Shown: positions 27,444 through 36,329 of the stretch, piece after piece
How the letters are laid out: each line of letters opens with the position of its first letter
How positions within the stretch are numbered: position 1 is the stretch's first letter
Program-made: the position numbers and the translations under genes
Notes under the pieces: model-generated
The model's input: the letters and a program-made list of their open reading frames with translations, nothing else
The model's database searches: none
What the model was told of the DNA's origin: nothing
NCBI GenBank assembly: GCA_963750935.1
Contig: CAVVSR010000013.1
Location: 558,001 to 622,000, forward strand
Direction: 5' to 3'
DNA from: JACCXG01 sp963750935
Lineage (GTDB): Bacteria > Acidobacteriota > Vicinamibacteria > Vicinamibacterales > 2-12-FULL-66-21
DNA: 64,000 bases

Positions 27444-28478
27444 ATGAAAACACCGGTCTTCGTCGTCGGCTGTCCGCGATCCGGTACGACGCTGCTCTAC
27501 TCGATGCTGGTGGCTGCGGGCGGGTTCGCCGCTTACCGCAAGGAAACGTACTTCTACGCGCTGATCCCGCGGTTTCCGGACCTGACGCGTCAAGGAACGC
27601 GGGACGAGTTCGCGCGCGAGTTCCTTGCCGGGTATCTCGGACATGTGCCCGGCCTGGACGTGGCGCCGCTCGTGCGCACGGCCCTGTCGCGCACCCAGAG
27701 GGCGGTGGACTTCCTGCCGGCGCTGATGGGCGCGATCACCTCCGCTCAAGGCATGGACCGCTGGGTCGAGGCCACGCCGGTGCACGTGCTGCACATGGAC
27801 GAGATTCGTCGTGCCGTGCCCGACGCGCTCTTCGTGCACGTCGTGCGGGACGGGCGCGACTGCGCCATCTCACACCTTCGGCAGGGCTGGATCCGGACCC
27901 TTCCGTGGGACCGCACGCGCCGCATCGGCGTCGCCGCGCTGTATTGGGAATGGATGGTGCGCGCCGGGCGCGCGTTCGGCCGCGCCCACCCGGATCGCTA
28001 CGTCGAGCTGCCGTTCGAGAGCCTGATCGCCGATCCGCGCGCAACGCTCGATCGCCTCGGGCGCTTCCTCGATCACGACCTCGCCTACGACCGGATCCGC
28101 GAGCACCCGATCCACGCGCTGCTACAGCCCAACACCTCGTTCCGCGACGAGCGCGGGCGCGCCGACTTCAACCCCGTCTGCCGCTGGAAAGACAAGTGTT
28201 CCGCTGCCGACCTTGCGCTCTGCGAGGGCCTGATCGGACCGCTGCTCCGGGAACTCGGCTACCAGCTGGCCGGCGGCGCGGCCCGCCCGGACCTTTCCAG
28301 ACGGTGGCTCACGGCGCGTCTGCGTGCGACCTACTTGCCGTACTTCTCCGGTAAGCAGTGGCTCAAGTCCCGGACGCCGCTCGGCCGCTACCTCACGAGC
28401 ACGGCCACCTGGCGAGAGCAGCCCAGACCCGATGAACAACCGGTGTGGCCGATTCCCAGCCCGGTGGCCGCGTCATGA
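27444..28478 (+). CDS. Sulfotransferase family protein
   Basis: 344 aa, no signal peptide. PAPS-binding motifs: 5'-phosphosulfate loop VVGCPRSGTTLLYSML at the N-terminus and 3'-phosphate motif FVHVVRDGRDCAISHLRQGW in the middle. Transfers a sulfuryl group from PAPS to an unknown acceptor, perhaps a surface glycan or lipid. It overlaps cysC by 4 bp (ATGA), so donor synthesis and use are coupled. Confidence 0.82.
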   Translation: MKTPVFVVGCPRSGTTLLYSMLVAAGGFAAYRKETYFYALIPRFPDLTRQGTRDEFAREFLAGYLGHVPGLDVAPLVRTALSRTQRAVDFLPALMGAITSAQGMDRWVEATPVHVLHMDEIRRAVPDALFVHVVRDGRDCAISHLRQGWIRTLPWDRTRRIGVAALYWEWMVRAGRAFGRAHPDRYVELPFESLIADPRATLDRLGRFLDHDLAYDRIREHPIHALLQPNTSFRDERGRADFNPVCRWKDKCSAADLALCEGLIGPLLRELGYQLAGGAARPDLSRRWLTARLRATYLPYFSGKQWLKSRTPLGRYLTSTATWREQPRPDEQPVWPIPSPVAAS

Positions 28479-29113
28479 TCGGCAATGCTTTCGACATCAG
28501 CGGCAGGAGTAGCGTCCGCGACGAGCTGCCTCGTCAGCTGCCGCACTGGCCTCTGCACGTCGAGCCCGCCGTCCTCTGGTTCACAGGGCTGTCGGGAGCC
28601 GGCAAGTCCACGATTGCCGGCATGGTCTGCGACCGGCTGCGGCTCGCCGGCGTCAGGGTCGAATATCTGGACGGCGACGCCATCCGCAGCCTCTTTCCGG
28701 GCACCGGCTTCAGCCGGCACGAGCGCGACGAACATATCCGCCGGGTAGGGTTTCTCGCCAGCCGCCTCGAGCATCACGGCGTGGTGGTGGTCTGTGCGCT
28801 GATTTCTCCGTACATCGACTCGCGCGAGCACGTCCGCCGGCTGTGCCGGAACTTCGTGGAGATTCACGTCGCGACCCCACTCGACGAGTGCGAGCGGCGC
28901 GACGTGAAAGGGCTGTACCGGCGGGCACGTCGCGGCGAGATCACCAACTTCACCGGCATCGACGATGTGTATGAGCCGCCGCCGGATCCGGAGCTGCGGA
29001 TCGACACCACGGAGGTGCGGCTGCCGGACGCGGTCGAACGCGTGCTGGCTGCCGTTGTCCGTCCGGTGGCTGCGGCGGCACCGCTGGTTCGGTCCGAGCC
29101 ACCGCTTCGTTGA
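28475..29113 (+). CDS. cysC: Adenylylsulfate (APS) kinase
   Basis: 212 aa from ATG 28475 (alternative GTG 28445). Walker A in WFTGLSGAGKSTIAG, then VEYLDGDAIRSLFPGTGFSRHERDEHIRRVGFLA, the APS-binding region, and CALISPYIDSREHVR. Makes PAPS from APS. Slightly shorter than some homologues at the C-terminus. No ATP sulfurylase in the window, so APS must come from elsewhere. Confidence 0.9.
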   Translation: MIGNAFDISGRSSVRDELPRQLPHWPLHVEPAVLWFTGLSGAGKSTIAGMVCDRLRLAGVRVEYLDGDAIRSLFPGTGFSRHERDEHIRRVGFLASRLEHHGVVVVCALISPYIDSREHVRRLCRNFVEIHVATPLDECERRDVKGLYRRARRGEITNFTGIDDVYEPPPDPELRIDTTEVRLPDAVERVLAAVVRPVAAAAPLVRSEPPLR

Positions 29114-29119
29114 CTGACG

Positions 29120-29211
29120 GCGACTCGCGGAAGTCAAAAGGACAAAGTCAAAAGTCAAAAGGTAGAAGTCAACAGAGACGTTTTGAACTTTTAACTTCTG
29201 ACTTCTGACTT
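29120..29211. repeat. AAGTCAA heptad hairpin, copy B
   Basis: Same 5' leader as copy A, left arm AAGTCAA/AAGTCAAA and right arm TTTTAACTTCTGACTTCTGAC. It begins 7 bp after the cysC stop; copies A and B therefore bracket sulfotransferase-cysC as direct repeats about 2 kb apart. Confidence 0.85.
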
Positions 29212-29231
29212 TCCGTCCCCTTCCCTTCCTG

Positions 29232-31367
29232 TCAGCCGGTGCGACGGGGACGCGCGGCCGGTCCGGCGTCGAGCTGCTCCGGCACCAGCCGGACACCCGC
29301 ACGCTCGCGCGCCAGCGCCTGGCGGCGGCGCGCTTCGTCCTGCAGGTGCTGCTGCACCCGGAACGGTTCCTCGTCGCGGGGCCGGCGCTTCCGGATGTAG
29401 ACGCCGTCGGCGCGCAGCGTTCGCGCCTTGACGTTGTCGCGGAACATCGCCCGCAGCGCCTGCACCACCGTCGCCCGGTGCCCCGGGTCCTCGATCGGAA
29501 ACATCAGCTCGACGCGCTTGTCGAGATTCCTCGTCATCCAGTCGGCGCTCGCGAGATAGACGCGCTCGTCGCCGCCGTTCAGGAAGTGATACACGCGCGA
29601 GTGCTCCAGGAAGCGGTCGACGATCGAGATCACCTGGATGTTGTCGCTGACGCCTTTCAGCCCCGGCCGCAGCGCGCAGATCCCGCGCACGTTGAGCTGA
29701 ATCCTGACGCCGGCCTGCGAGGCGGCGTAGAGCGCGCGGATGATCTCCTCGTCCACGAGCGAGTTCATCTTGGCGGTGATCTCGGCGGGCTGGCCCGCTT
29801 CGGCCCGGCGGCGTTCGCGGTCGATCAGCTTGACGAAGCGCCGGCGCAGGTCGGTCGGCGCCATCACCAGCTTCTTCAGCCGCGGCGGATCGGAATAGCC
29901 GGTGAGGGCGCTGAACACCGCGCTCGCGTCCTCGGCGAGCGCGGGAGACGCCGTCATCAGGCCGAGGTCGGTGTAGACCCGCGCCGTGCGCTCGTTGTAG
30001 TTGCCGGTGCCGAGGTGCAGGTACCGCCGCAGGCCATCCGGCGTGCGCTTGATGACCAGGCAGACCTTGGCGTGCGTCTTGTACCGCTGGACGCCGTAGA
30101 TCACGTGCGCGCCCGCCTCTTCGAGGGCGCGGGCCCACCGGATGTTCCGCTCCTCGTCGAAGCGCGCCGTCAGCTCCACCAGCACCGTGACCTGCTTGTT
30201 GCACTCCGCCGCCCGCTGCAGCGCCGCGATGATCCGCGACCCGACGCTGGTGCGATAGAGCGTCTGCTTGATGGCGAGGACGTCGGGGTCCTCGGCGGCG
30301 AGCTCGACCAGCGTGGTCACCGGCTCGTAGCTGTCGTAGGGATGATGCAGCAGCACGTCACGACGGTCGATGACGCCGAACAGATCGGCGAGCTCGTCTT
30401 CGCTGAGCACGGCCGCCGGCTGGAGCGGCGGATCGCGCAGCGCGTCGAACCCGGGCACGTCCGCCATGCTGAAGAGGACGCGCAGATCGAGCGGGCCGGC
30501 GATGCTGTAGACCTCGTCGCTCGTCATCTCCAGCTGCTCGCGCAGCAGCGCCTGCAGGTCGTCGGACGCGCCGGCCTCCACCTCGAGGCGGACCACGTCG
30601 CTGTGCCGCCTGCGCCGGACTTCGCGCTCGACGTTCTCGAGATGCGTACGGCCGCCCTCGTCGTCGAGCTCGAGCTCCGCATCGCGGGACAACCGGATCA
30701 CCGCGGACTCGACGACGGTCTGTCCGGGGAACAACAGGCCCAGGTGCGCCTTGATGACGTCTTCGAGCAGCACCCAGGCGTGGCCGCCGAACCCCGGGAT
30801 CTCGACGAGCCGCGTCAGCACGGCCGGCACCTGCACGATCGCCAGGCGGCGTGCCGTGTCGCCGGGCGCGGGCTCCAGCAGCAGCGCGAGATTCAGGCTG
30901 AGCGACGACAGCAGCGGAAAGGGACGCGACACGTCAATCGCCAGCGGCGTCAGCACCGGGAGCACCCGCTCGCGAAAAAAGGTGCCGAGCGCGGCGTTCC
31001 TGGTATCGCCGAGGGCGGCGACGCTGAGGAGGCGGATGCCCTGCGCGGTCAGCGCCGGCAGCAGTTCGCCGGTGACCAGCTGATACAGGTCCGCGACCAG
31101 GGCGCGGGACCGCTGGCGGATCGCCGCCAGCTGCTCCTGCGGCGTCATCCCCGAGGGGTCCGGCACCGTGTCCCCCTCCTCCACCGCCCGCTTCACCGCG
31201 GCGACGCGGACCATGAAGAACTCGTCCAGGTTGGACGCCGCGATCGCGGCGAACTTGACGCGCTCGAGCAGCGGCGTCGAGGGATCGTTCGCTTCCTCGA
31301 GCACGCGCTCGTTGAACGCCAGCCATGACAGCTCGCGATTGATGAACAGCGGCAACCGTGCCGTCAC
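29232..31367 (-). CDS. ppk1: Polyphosphate kinase 1
   Basis: 711 aa, family length. N-terminal FINRELSWLAFNERVLEEA; phosphohistidine region VQRYKTHAKVCLVIKR with YLHLGTGNYNERTARVYTD; second catalytic region EHSRVYHFLNGGDERVYLASADWMTRNLDKRVELMFP. Reversibly polymerises ATP gamma-phosphate into polyphosphate. Start GTG 31367 with GGAGG at -8; the open frame reaches back to 32996 but that part is antisense-like noise. It overlaps the ppx gene stop by 4 bp. Confidence 0.95.
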   Translation of the reverse strand: MTARLPLFINRELSWLAFNERVLEEANDPSTPLLERVKFAAIAASNLDEFFMVRVAAVKRAVEEGDTVPDPSGMTPQEQLAAIRQRSRALVADLYQLVTGELLPALTAQGIRLLSVAALGDTRNAALGTFFRERVLPVLTPLAIDVSRPFPLLSSLSLNLALLLEPAPGDTARRLAIVQVPAVLTRLVEIPGFGGHAWVLLEDVIKAHLGLLFPGQTVVESAVIRLSRDAELELDDEGGRTHLENVEREVRRRRHSDVVRLEVEAGASDDLQALLREQLEMTSDEVYSIAGPLDLRVLFSMADVPGFDALRDPPLQPAAVLSEDELADLFGVIDRRDVLLHHPYDSYEPVTTLVELAAEDPDVLAIKQTLYRTSVGSRIIAALQRAAECNKQVTVLVELTARFDEERNIRWARALEEAGAHVIYGVQRYKTHAKVCLVIKRTPDGLRRYLHLGTGNYNERTARVYTDLGLMTASPALAEDASAVFSALTGYSDPPRLKKLVMAPTDLRRRFVKLIDRERRRAEAGQPAEITAKMNSLVDEEIIRALYAASQAGVRIQLNVRGICALRPGLKGVSDNIQVISIVDRFLEHSRVYHFLNGGDERVYLASADWMTRNLDKRVELMFPIEDPGHRATVVQALRAMFRDNVKARTLRADGVYIRKRRPRDEEPFRVQQHLQDEARRRQALARERAGVRLVPEQLDAGPAARPRRTG

Positions 31368-32875
31368 GCCGGACCTCCATGCCTGATCACGAGCGGGCGG
31401 CCGAAGACCTGGGCGAACAGGTCGGCCCGCGCCGTCGCCGCCAGCTGCTCCATCGTCAGGTCGCCGGGGCCTTCGATGACGAGCGTCCACGAGCGTCCGT
31501 CGCGCACCAGCCGCACGTCCTTCACCTTCTGCGCGTGCTCGGCGTCGAGCGCGTTCGCGACCCGGAGAATCGCGGCCAGCTTGTTGACGATCAGCCGATC
31601 GGTCCGGTCGAGCGCGATGAACGGCAGGTGGCTCTTCTGCGGCAGGCCGCGGCGATGGTAGCGCGCGATGTTGGCGACGATCGCCGTCTCGTCGTTCGAC
31701 AGCCCGAAAATCTGCGAGGCCGCCAGCACGTACTGCGAGTGCTTGTGGTGCGCTCGCAGGCTCACGTAGACGCCGACGTCGTGCAGCAGGGCGGCGACCT
31801 GCAGCAGCAGGCGCTCGGCGTCGCCGAGGCCGTGCTCTTCGCGCAGCTGCTCGAACAACTTGGTCGACAACTCGAGGACCTGCCGGCCGTGCTCGCGATC
31901 GAAGCGGTAGCGATGGCCGAGCGATTCCGCGCTCGCCAGCACCTGGTGCTCGAAGTCCTCGGCGGTGCGGCGGTTCTTGGGCCGCGCAACGTCGAGCACC
32001 ACGCCGGCGCGCAGCGACGCGCCCGACACGACCAGGGTGCGGCTCGCGGTCTCGGCCAGGAGCGTGCGATAGACGAGCAGCGCCGGCAACAGCGTCTCGG
32101 CTTCGACGGCCGGCAGCCGGAACCGATCGACCAGGCGGTCCTCGTCCAGCCGCTCGACCTCGTCGCAGAACGCGAGGAACTGGTCGCGCGGAATCTCCCG
32201 GAAGTCCGCGTCGGCGTCGGCATCCGTCAGGTGGGCGGCCGCGAACCGGACGTCGCCGCCGACCGCGATCATGTGGGTGATGCGATCGAGCGGCACCTCG
32301 AGCCGGATCTCCTCGACGACGTTGGCGATCGAGCGTTTGAGCAGGGCCACCTGCAGCTCGTGCGTGTGCCTGGGCAGATCGAGCTGCTGACGCAGCCGCA
32401 CCGAGCCGATCGCGTAGACGCCCGAGCGCGTCGGCTGGCCGCGGCGCAGGACGGTGAGGCTGGTGCTGCCGCCGCCCACCTCGCCCAGCAGCGTCTGGGA
32501 CCCGCGGAATGCCGCGTGCTTGCCGAGCGCGTGGCGGACCGCCAGGTAGACGAGCTGGCTCTCCTCGGCCTCGTTGATGATCTCGAAGCGAATCCCGGTC
32601 CGCCCCTCGATCCGATCCAGGAACATGTCGGCGTTGACGGCCTCGCGCACGGCGCTGGTCGCGACCGCCCGGATCTTGCCGACGCCGTACGACTCCATGA
32701 TCGCGCGGAAGCCGTCGAGCGCCTCGAGCGCGGCATCGACGGTCGGCGAGCGGATCGCGCCGCCGGAGAACGTATCGCGTCCAAGCAGCACGCCGCGCGA
32801 CGCTTCCTCCATGATCCGCACGGATCGCTTCGCGTCGATCTCGGCGACGACCAGCCGGATCGCGCTGGCGCCCAT
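31364..32875 (-). CDS. ppx: Ppx/GppA phosphatase with C-terminal HD domain (1)
   Basis: 503 aa from ATG 32875. ASKHA-fold motifs MGASAIRLVVAEID, LLGEVGGGSTSLTVLRRG, AVGGDVRFAA; C-terminal HD-like segment LLHDVGVYVSLRAHHKHSQYVL and RYHRRGLPQKSH. Exopolyphosphatase or (p)ppGpp-type phosphatase. The usual first strand (here LIGVLD just before ATG 32875) suggests that the real start lies upstream; no ATG/GTG/TTG is in frame, so ATG 32996 with an indel in between is possible. Operon with ppk1. Confidence 0.85.
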   Translation of the reverse strand: MGASAIRLVVAEIDAKRSVRIMEEASRGVLLGRDTFSGGAIRSPTVDAALEALDGFRAIMESYGVGKIRAVATSAVREAVNADMFLDRIEGRTGIRFEIINEAEESQLVYLAVRHALGKHAAFRGSQTLLGEVGGGSTSLTVLRRGQPTRSGVYAIGSVRLRQQLDLPRHTHELQVALLKRSIANVVEEIRLEVPLDRITHMIAVGGDVRFAAAHLTDADADADFREIPRDQFLAFCDEVERLDEDRLVDRFRLPAVEAETLLPALLVYRTLLAETASRTLVVSGASLRAGVVLDVARPKNRRTAEDFEHQVLASAESLGHRYRFDREHGRQVLELSTKLFEQLREEHGLGDAERLLLQVAALLHDVGVYVSLRAHHKHSQYVLAASQIFGLSNDETAIVANIARYHRRGLPQKSHLPFIALDRTDRLIVNKLAAILRVANALDAEHAQKVKDVRLVRDGRSWTLVIEGPGDLTMEQLAATARADLFAQVFGRPLVIRHGGPA

Positions 32876-33039
32876 GTCGAGGACGCCAATCAGCTCGGGC
32901 CGGGAGGCCTCGGGGTCGGTCGTGCGGACGGCGTCCTGCCCCGCCAGCCTCGCCGGCAGCAGGTGGGGATGCCCCGAGATTCGAGGTGGTAGCCATGCGA
33001 ACGCTTCAGCCTACCGCAATGACCGTCAGTCTCGCCCCC

Positions 33040-33057
33040 TTGTCACATTCTTGTTAC
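33040..33057 (+). promoter_or_regulatory. Putative PHO box (TTGTCAC-attc-TTGTTAC)
   Basis: Two 7-mers 4 bp apart, close to the classical PhoB half-site TGTCA. Lies between the ppx-ppk operon (minus) and the small ORF at 33169 (plus) and could serve either. Confidence 0.55.
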
Positions 33058-33168
33058 ATCGAGCCGATCGCCGCGTGGCCGATGTTTGCACGTCCTTCAT
33101 GGCCGCGTCACGCCCGGCGCGTAGTCTGCGTGGACGCGTCGCGAGGGATGTTGCCGGGGAGGTTCAGC

Positions 33169-33456
33169 ATGGCCAGAAACACGGGGCGGGATACGGATCA
33201 GGACGGAGCGGCGGACGTGGGTACCTTGTGGACAATGCGGCGCGATGAGCACACCGCGCGCTGCGCGCTGTTCGCGCGCGCCGACGAGTGGGAGGTGCGC
33301 GTGCTCGTCGACGGCGAGACGATGCTGCGCGAGCGGTGCACGCGATCCGATCAGGCGTTCGCGCACGCCGAGACGTGGAAGGGCCGCCTGGCCGCGCAGT
33401 CATGGCGGCAGATCATTCCGGCGCGTCTACTCGCTGACGCTTCGACGCCGTCGTGA
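33169..33456 (+). CDS. Small hypothetical protein
   Basis: 95 aa from ATG 33169 with GGGGAGG upstream. Contains EWEVRVLVDGETMLRERC and AHAETWKGRLAAQSWR. It resembles the small protein encoded on the opposite strand at 33742-33945 in the WEVR...W pattern. No known domain; downstream of a putative PHO box. Confidence 0.55.
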   Translation: MARNTGRDTDQDGAADVGTLWTMRRDEHTARCALFARADEWEVRVLVDGETMLRERCTRSDQAFAHAETWKGRLAAQSWRQIIPARLLADASTPS

Positions 33457-33741
33457 CCGCATTGACCGCCGGAAAACACGAACCGGCCGGCGCCCGGTGG
33501 ACGGCGAGGGATTGCGGCTGGATTCGGCGCCGGACTTATACGCCCGGGTGAACCCACCCCCTCGAAGACCGACCACCGGCCGCCGGCCGGTGACTTCAGG
33601 ATGCCCGACGAGAACGACGACGCGGTGACGAATGCGTTAAAGCCCGTCGAACTCTACGGGGGTGCGGGAAAGCCGAGGAAGTGATCAGCTGCCAGAACGG
33701 CAGCGAGAAGAGTGTCCGACCGATCCTGGCGACTGGCGCGA
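33457..33741. other. Intergenic stretch without a supported gene
   Basis: About 285 bp, GC-rich. Only shadow frames; a GC palindrome-like stretch (CCGGCCGGCGCCCGG near 33490 and CCGGCCGCCGGCCGG near 33580) is the only structure I see. Confidence 0.4.
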
Positions 33742-33945
33742 TCAGCGCCAGCCGCGGTCCTGGAGAGCCGAGACTTGTGCGTCGATCCGCATCCGGGCCC
33801 GCTCGACGCGATGCCAGTCGCGAATCTGCACCCGGCTGACGAGCTGGCTGTCCGTTTCTTCACGAACTTCCCAGCCCTCGGTCGGCGCCTCGACGATCGA
33901 AAAGCGCTTCACGTGGCCGGCCTGCGTCAGTTCCTTGGTAAACAT
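33742..33945 (-). CDS. Small hypothetical protein, WEVR-type
   Basis: 67 aa: VKRFSIVEAPTEGWEVREETDSQLVSRVQIRDWHRVERAR. Reads like a folded small protein (beta-rich then helix) and shares GWEVR with the 33169 product. No clear ribosome-binding site; a later start is possible. Unknown function. Confidence 0.45.
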   Translation of the reverse strand: MFTKELTQAGHVKRFSIVEAPTEGWEVREETDSQLVSRVQIRDWHRVERARMRIDAQVSALQDRGWR

Positions 33946-34032
33946 ATCGATTTGCTGAGAATCCGGTTCCCACTCCCTCGTGAGGTGAACCGTTCGTTCA
34001 CAATATTTCTACGTGAGGACCGGTGGTCGCCG

Positions 34033-34050
34033 CTGTAAAGATTGTGTAAA
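34033..34050 (+). promoter_or_regulatory. Putative PHO box upstream of glgC (CTGTAAA-gatt-GTGTAAA)
   Basis: Two 7-mers with 4-bp spacing, about 97 bp before the glgC start codon. Would link glycogen synthesis to phosphate status. Confidence 0.5.
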
Positions 34051-34146
34051 CAATCCTGGAGTCAACCACCCTATCCTACTGATCGGGCAGGGTTTCGGCG
34101 ATTCTTGGGGTCCTCGGGAAAACGCCGCCAACGTAAGATAACGGAC

Positions 34147-35403
34147 ATGAAGGACGTCCTGACGCTGATCCTGGGTGGTGGCCGCGGTACGCGCCTGTTT
34201 CCCCTCACGCACATGCGTTCCAAGCCGGCCGTGCCGATCGGCGGCAAGTACCGCCTGATCGACATCCCCATCAGCAATTGCCTCCACGCCGGGCTGAAGC
34301 GGATGTTCGTGCTGACGCAGTTCAACTCCGCGTCGCTGAACCGTCATATCGCCCAGACCTACCGGCTCGATGTCTTCTCCGACGGCTTCGTCGAGGTCCT
34401 GGCCGCCGAGCAGACCCCTGAGAGCTCGGACTGGTTCCAGGGCACGGCCGACGCCGTGCGGCAGGCGGCCCGGCACTTCGCCGGCTACGACGCCGATCAC
34501 TACCTGATTCTCGCCGGCGACCATCTCTATCGCATGGATTTCTGCGACCTGGTCGAATCGCACATCGAGAGCCGCGCCGACATCACCATCGCGGCGCAGC
34601 CGGTCACGCCGGCCGACGCGACGCAGATGGGGATCTTCCGGTTCGACTCCGACGGCCAGATCATCGGCTTCGAGGAGAAGCCGAACGGGGCACGCCTCGC
34701 CGAGATGGGCAGCAGCACGCCGCGCGGATCGATATCGGGCGGGACCACGAGCGAGAAGCCGTTCGTGGCGTCGATGGGCATCTACGTCTTCACGCGCGAG
34801 GTCCTGCTCGAATCGCTCGAGCAGCCAGGCATCGACTTCGGCAAGGAGATCATTCCGAAGGCGCTCGGCACGCACCGCGTCAACCCGTACGTGTTCCGAG
34901 GGCACTGGGCCGACGTCGGTACCATGGACGCGTTCTACGACGCCAACATCCAGCTGACGCGGCGTGGCGCCCCGTTCAATTTCTTCCATCCGCGCTGGCC
35001 GATCTATACGCATCCGCGCTTCCTGCCCGGGACGCGCGCGCACGGCTGCCAGATCGACGCCTCGATCCTCGCCGAGGGTAGCTTCCTCGACGCCTGCGAA
35101 ATCCGGGATTCGGTGATCGGCATCCGCACCCGCATCCAACCGGGAAGCAAGGTGACGCGGTCGGTGCTGCTCGGCGCCGACTACTACGAGGAACAGTCGA
35201 CCGCCGAGCAGATCCCGCTGGGCATCGGTCGCGACGTCATCCTCGATCGCGTCATCGTCGACAAGAACGCCCGGATCGGCGACGGCGTCCGGCTGGTGAA
35301 CGAGAAGGGCATCGACGAAGCGGACGGCGACGGGTACTACATTCGCGACGGCATCATCATCGTGCCGAAGGGCGGCCGCATCGCCAGCGGCACCACGGTC
35401 TGA
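34147..35403 (+). CDS. glgC: Glucose-1-phosphate adenylyltransferase
   Basis: 418 aa, family length. N-terminal nucleotidyl-transferase signature LILGGGRGTRLFPLTHMRSKPAVPIGGKYRLIDIPISNC, then ILAGDHLYRMD, GFEEKP, and the left-handed beta-helix C-terminus. Makes ADP-glucose for glycogen. Start ATG 34147 fits the conserved N-terminus; the frame open to 34042 is not conserved. Stands alone among polyphosphate genes; no other glg gene in the window. Confidence 0.93.
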   Translation: MKDVLTLILGGGRGTRLFPLTHMRSKPAVPIGGKYRLIDIPISNCLHAGLKRMFVLTQFNSASLNRHIAQTYRLDVFSDGFVEVLAAEQTPESSDWFQGTADAVRQAARHFAGYDADHYLILAGDHLYRMDFCDLVESHIESRADITIAAQPVTPADATQMGIFRFDSDGQIIGFEEKPNGARLAEMGSSTPRGSISGGTTSEKPFVASMGIYVFTREVLLESLEQPGIDFGKEIIPKALGTHRVNPYVFRGHWADVGTMDAFYDANIQLTRRGAPFNFFHPRWPIYTHPRFLPGTRAHGCQIDASILAEGSFLDACEIRDSVIGIRTRIQPGSKVTRSVLLGADYYEEQSTAEQIPLGIGRDVILDRVIVDKNARIGDGVRLVNEKGIDEADGDGYYIRDGIIIVPKGGRIASGTTV

Positions 35404-35774
35404 CCCCGCCAGGCCGCCAGTCCGGAACGCGCACACCGGACCGCTGATTCCGGGCGGTGCGGTGTCCGTCCGTTCCGCAATCGCACAGCCCCGATCGATT
35501 CGTCCCTCGCACCGTCCCCCCTAATTTCGGCCGGCTCACAACTTCCGGCAGGGCAGCCCGTCTAAGCGTTCGAGTCGCTGGTTGTGGAGGCCGGCGGCTC
35601 GTTGCACTCCCTTTGAACACGGTTAGACGTATTCGGCGCGCACAGCGCGCCCGCCGGAGCGGAGCGGGGCTGCGGGGCCCCGCGAGCGACGGCGATGGGG
35701 GGTCCGGCGGGGCGAAGCCCCCCGGTTGAACGATGGATGGGGGGTCCGCAGAACACCGCGTTCTGGAGGGTCCC
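35404..35774. repeat. Repeat-rich intergenic region with GGGGCCCC element, copy 3
   Basis: No gene. Holds an inverted repeat at about 35529-35597 (GCCGGCTCACAAC opposite GTTGTGGAGGCCGGC) and, at 35650-35750, GGAGCGGGGCTGCGGGGCCCCGC, a GGGGCGAAGCCCC hairpin and two copies of TGGGGGGTCCG. The GAGCGGGG...GGGGCCCCGCGAGC part matches the two GC-rich elements inside dnaE2. Confidence 0.55.
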
Positions 35775-36329
35775 ATGTCGTGGTTACTGTCGTTCGTATT
35801 CGCGGGCGCCGTCGCGAACGGGCCCGCCGCGGCGCCGATCGAGAGCGCATCGCTGGTGCATCCGGGCGCCGTCCGGTCCGCACGTGAGCTGCTGGCGTCG
35901 GAGTCGCGCCGCATTCGATCCTCGGAACGCCGGATCAACAAGCTGCTCGAGGACGGCGTGCGCCGCTCGCGATCGTTTGCCGATCTCGTCTCGAAGATTC
36001 ACCGGACCAACGTCATCGTCTACATCGAGACGTCGCACACGCTCGAACCGGAAACGGTGGGACGCATCCTGCTGCAGACGGTGGCGGGTGGGCAGCGCTA
36101 CCTGCGCGTGCAGGTGCGCGGACTGCTGCAGGGAGACATGGTCATCGCCGTCATCGCGCACGAGCTGCACCACGCGCTCGAAGTCGCCGACGACAAGTCA
36201 GTCGTGGACGACGCGACGATGACCGAGTTGTACAAGCGGATCGGGCACACCAGTCACGGCGCCAAGGGGTTCGATACCGACGCCGCGAAGGCCGCGGGCT
36301 TCCGCGTCCGCGACGAACTGATCGGCTGA
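35775..36329 (+). CDS. Small secreted protein with HExxH motif
   Basis: 184 aa from ATG 35775 (MSWLLSFVFAGAVANG signal-like), GGAGGG upstream. The second half contains VIAVIAHELHHALEVADD: H-E-L-H-H fits a zinc metallopeptidase HExxH helix with an acidic residue downstream. No family recognised; size is small for a protease. It sits beside a CHAD gene and repeats. Confidence 0.6.
   Translation: MSWLLSFVFAGAVANGPAAAPIESASLVHPGAVRSARELLASESRRIRSSERRINKLLEDGVRRSRSFADLVSKIHRTNVIVYIETSHTLEPETVGRILLQTVAGGQRYLRVQVRGLLQGDMVIAVIAHELHHALEVADDKSVVDDATMTELYKRIGHTSHGAKGFDTDAAKAAGFRVRDELIG

Noticed and set aside
29346..31328. 660-aa plus-strand frame opposite ppk1
   Set aside because: Shadow of PPK1, whose motifs are complete on the minus strand.
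32876..32996. N-terminal part of the 29232-32996 frame as a ppk1 extension
   Set aside because: PPK1 homology starts at GTG 31367 with a good ribosome-binding site; upstream codons are out-of-frame to the Ppx/GppA gene.
35525..35600. GTTCGAGTC with flanking inverted repeat, considered as tRNA
   Set aside because: Stems do not fit a cloverleaf and no anticodon arm can be drawn; treated as a plain inverted repeat.
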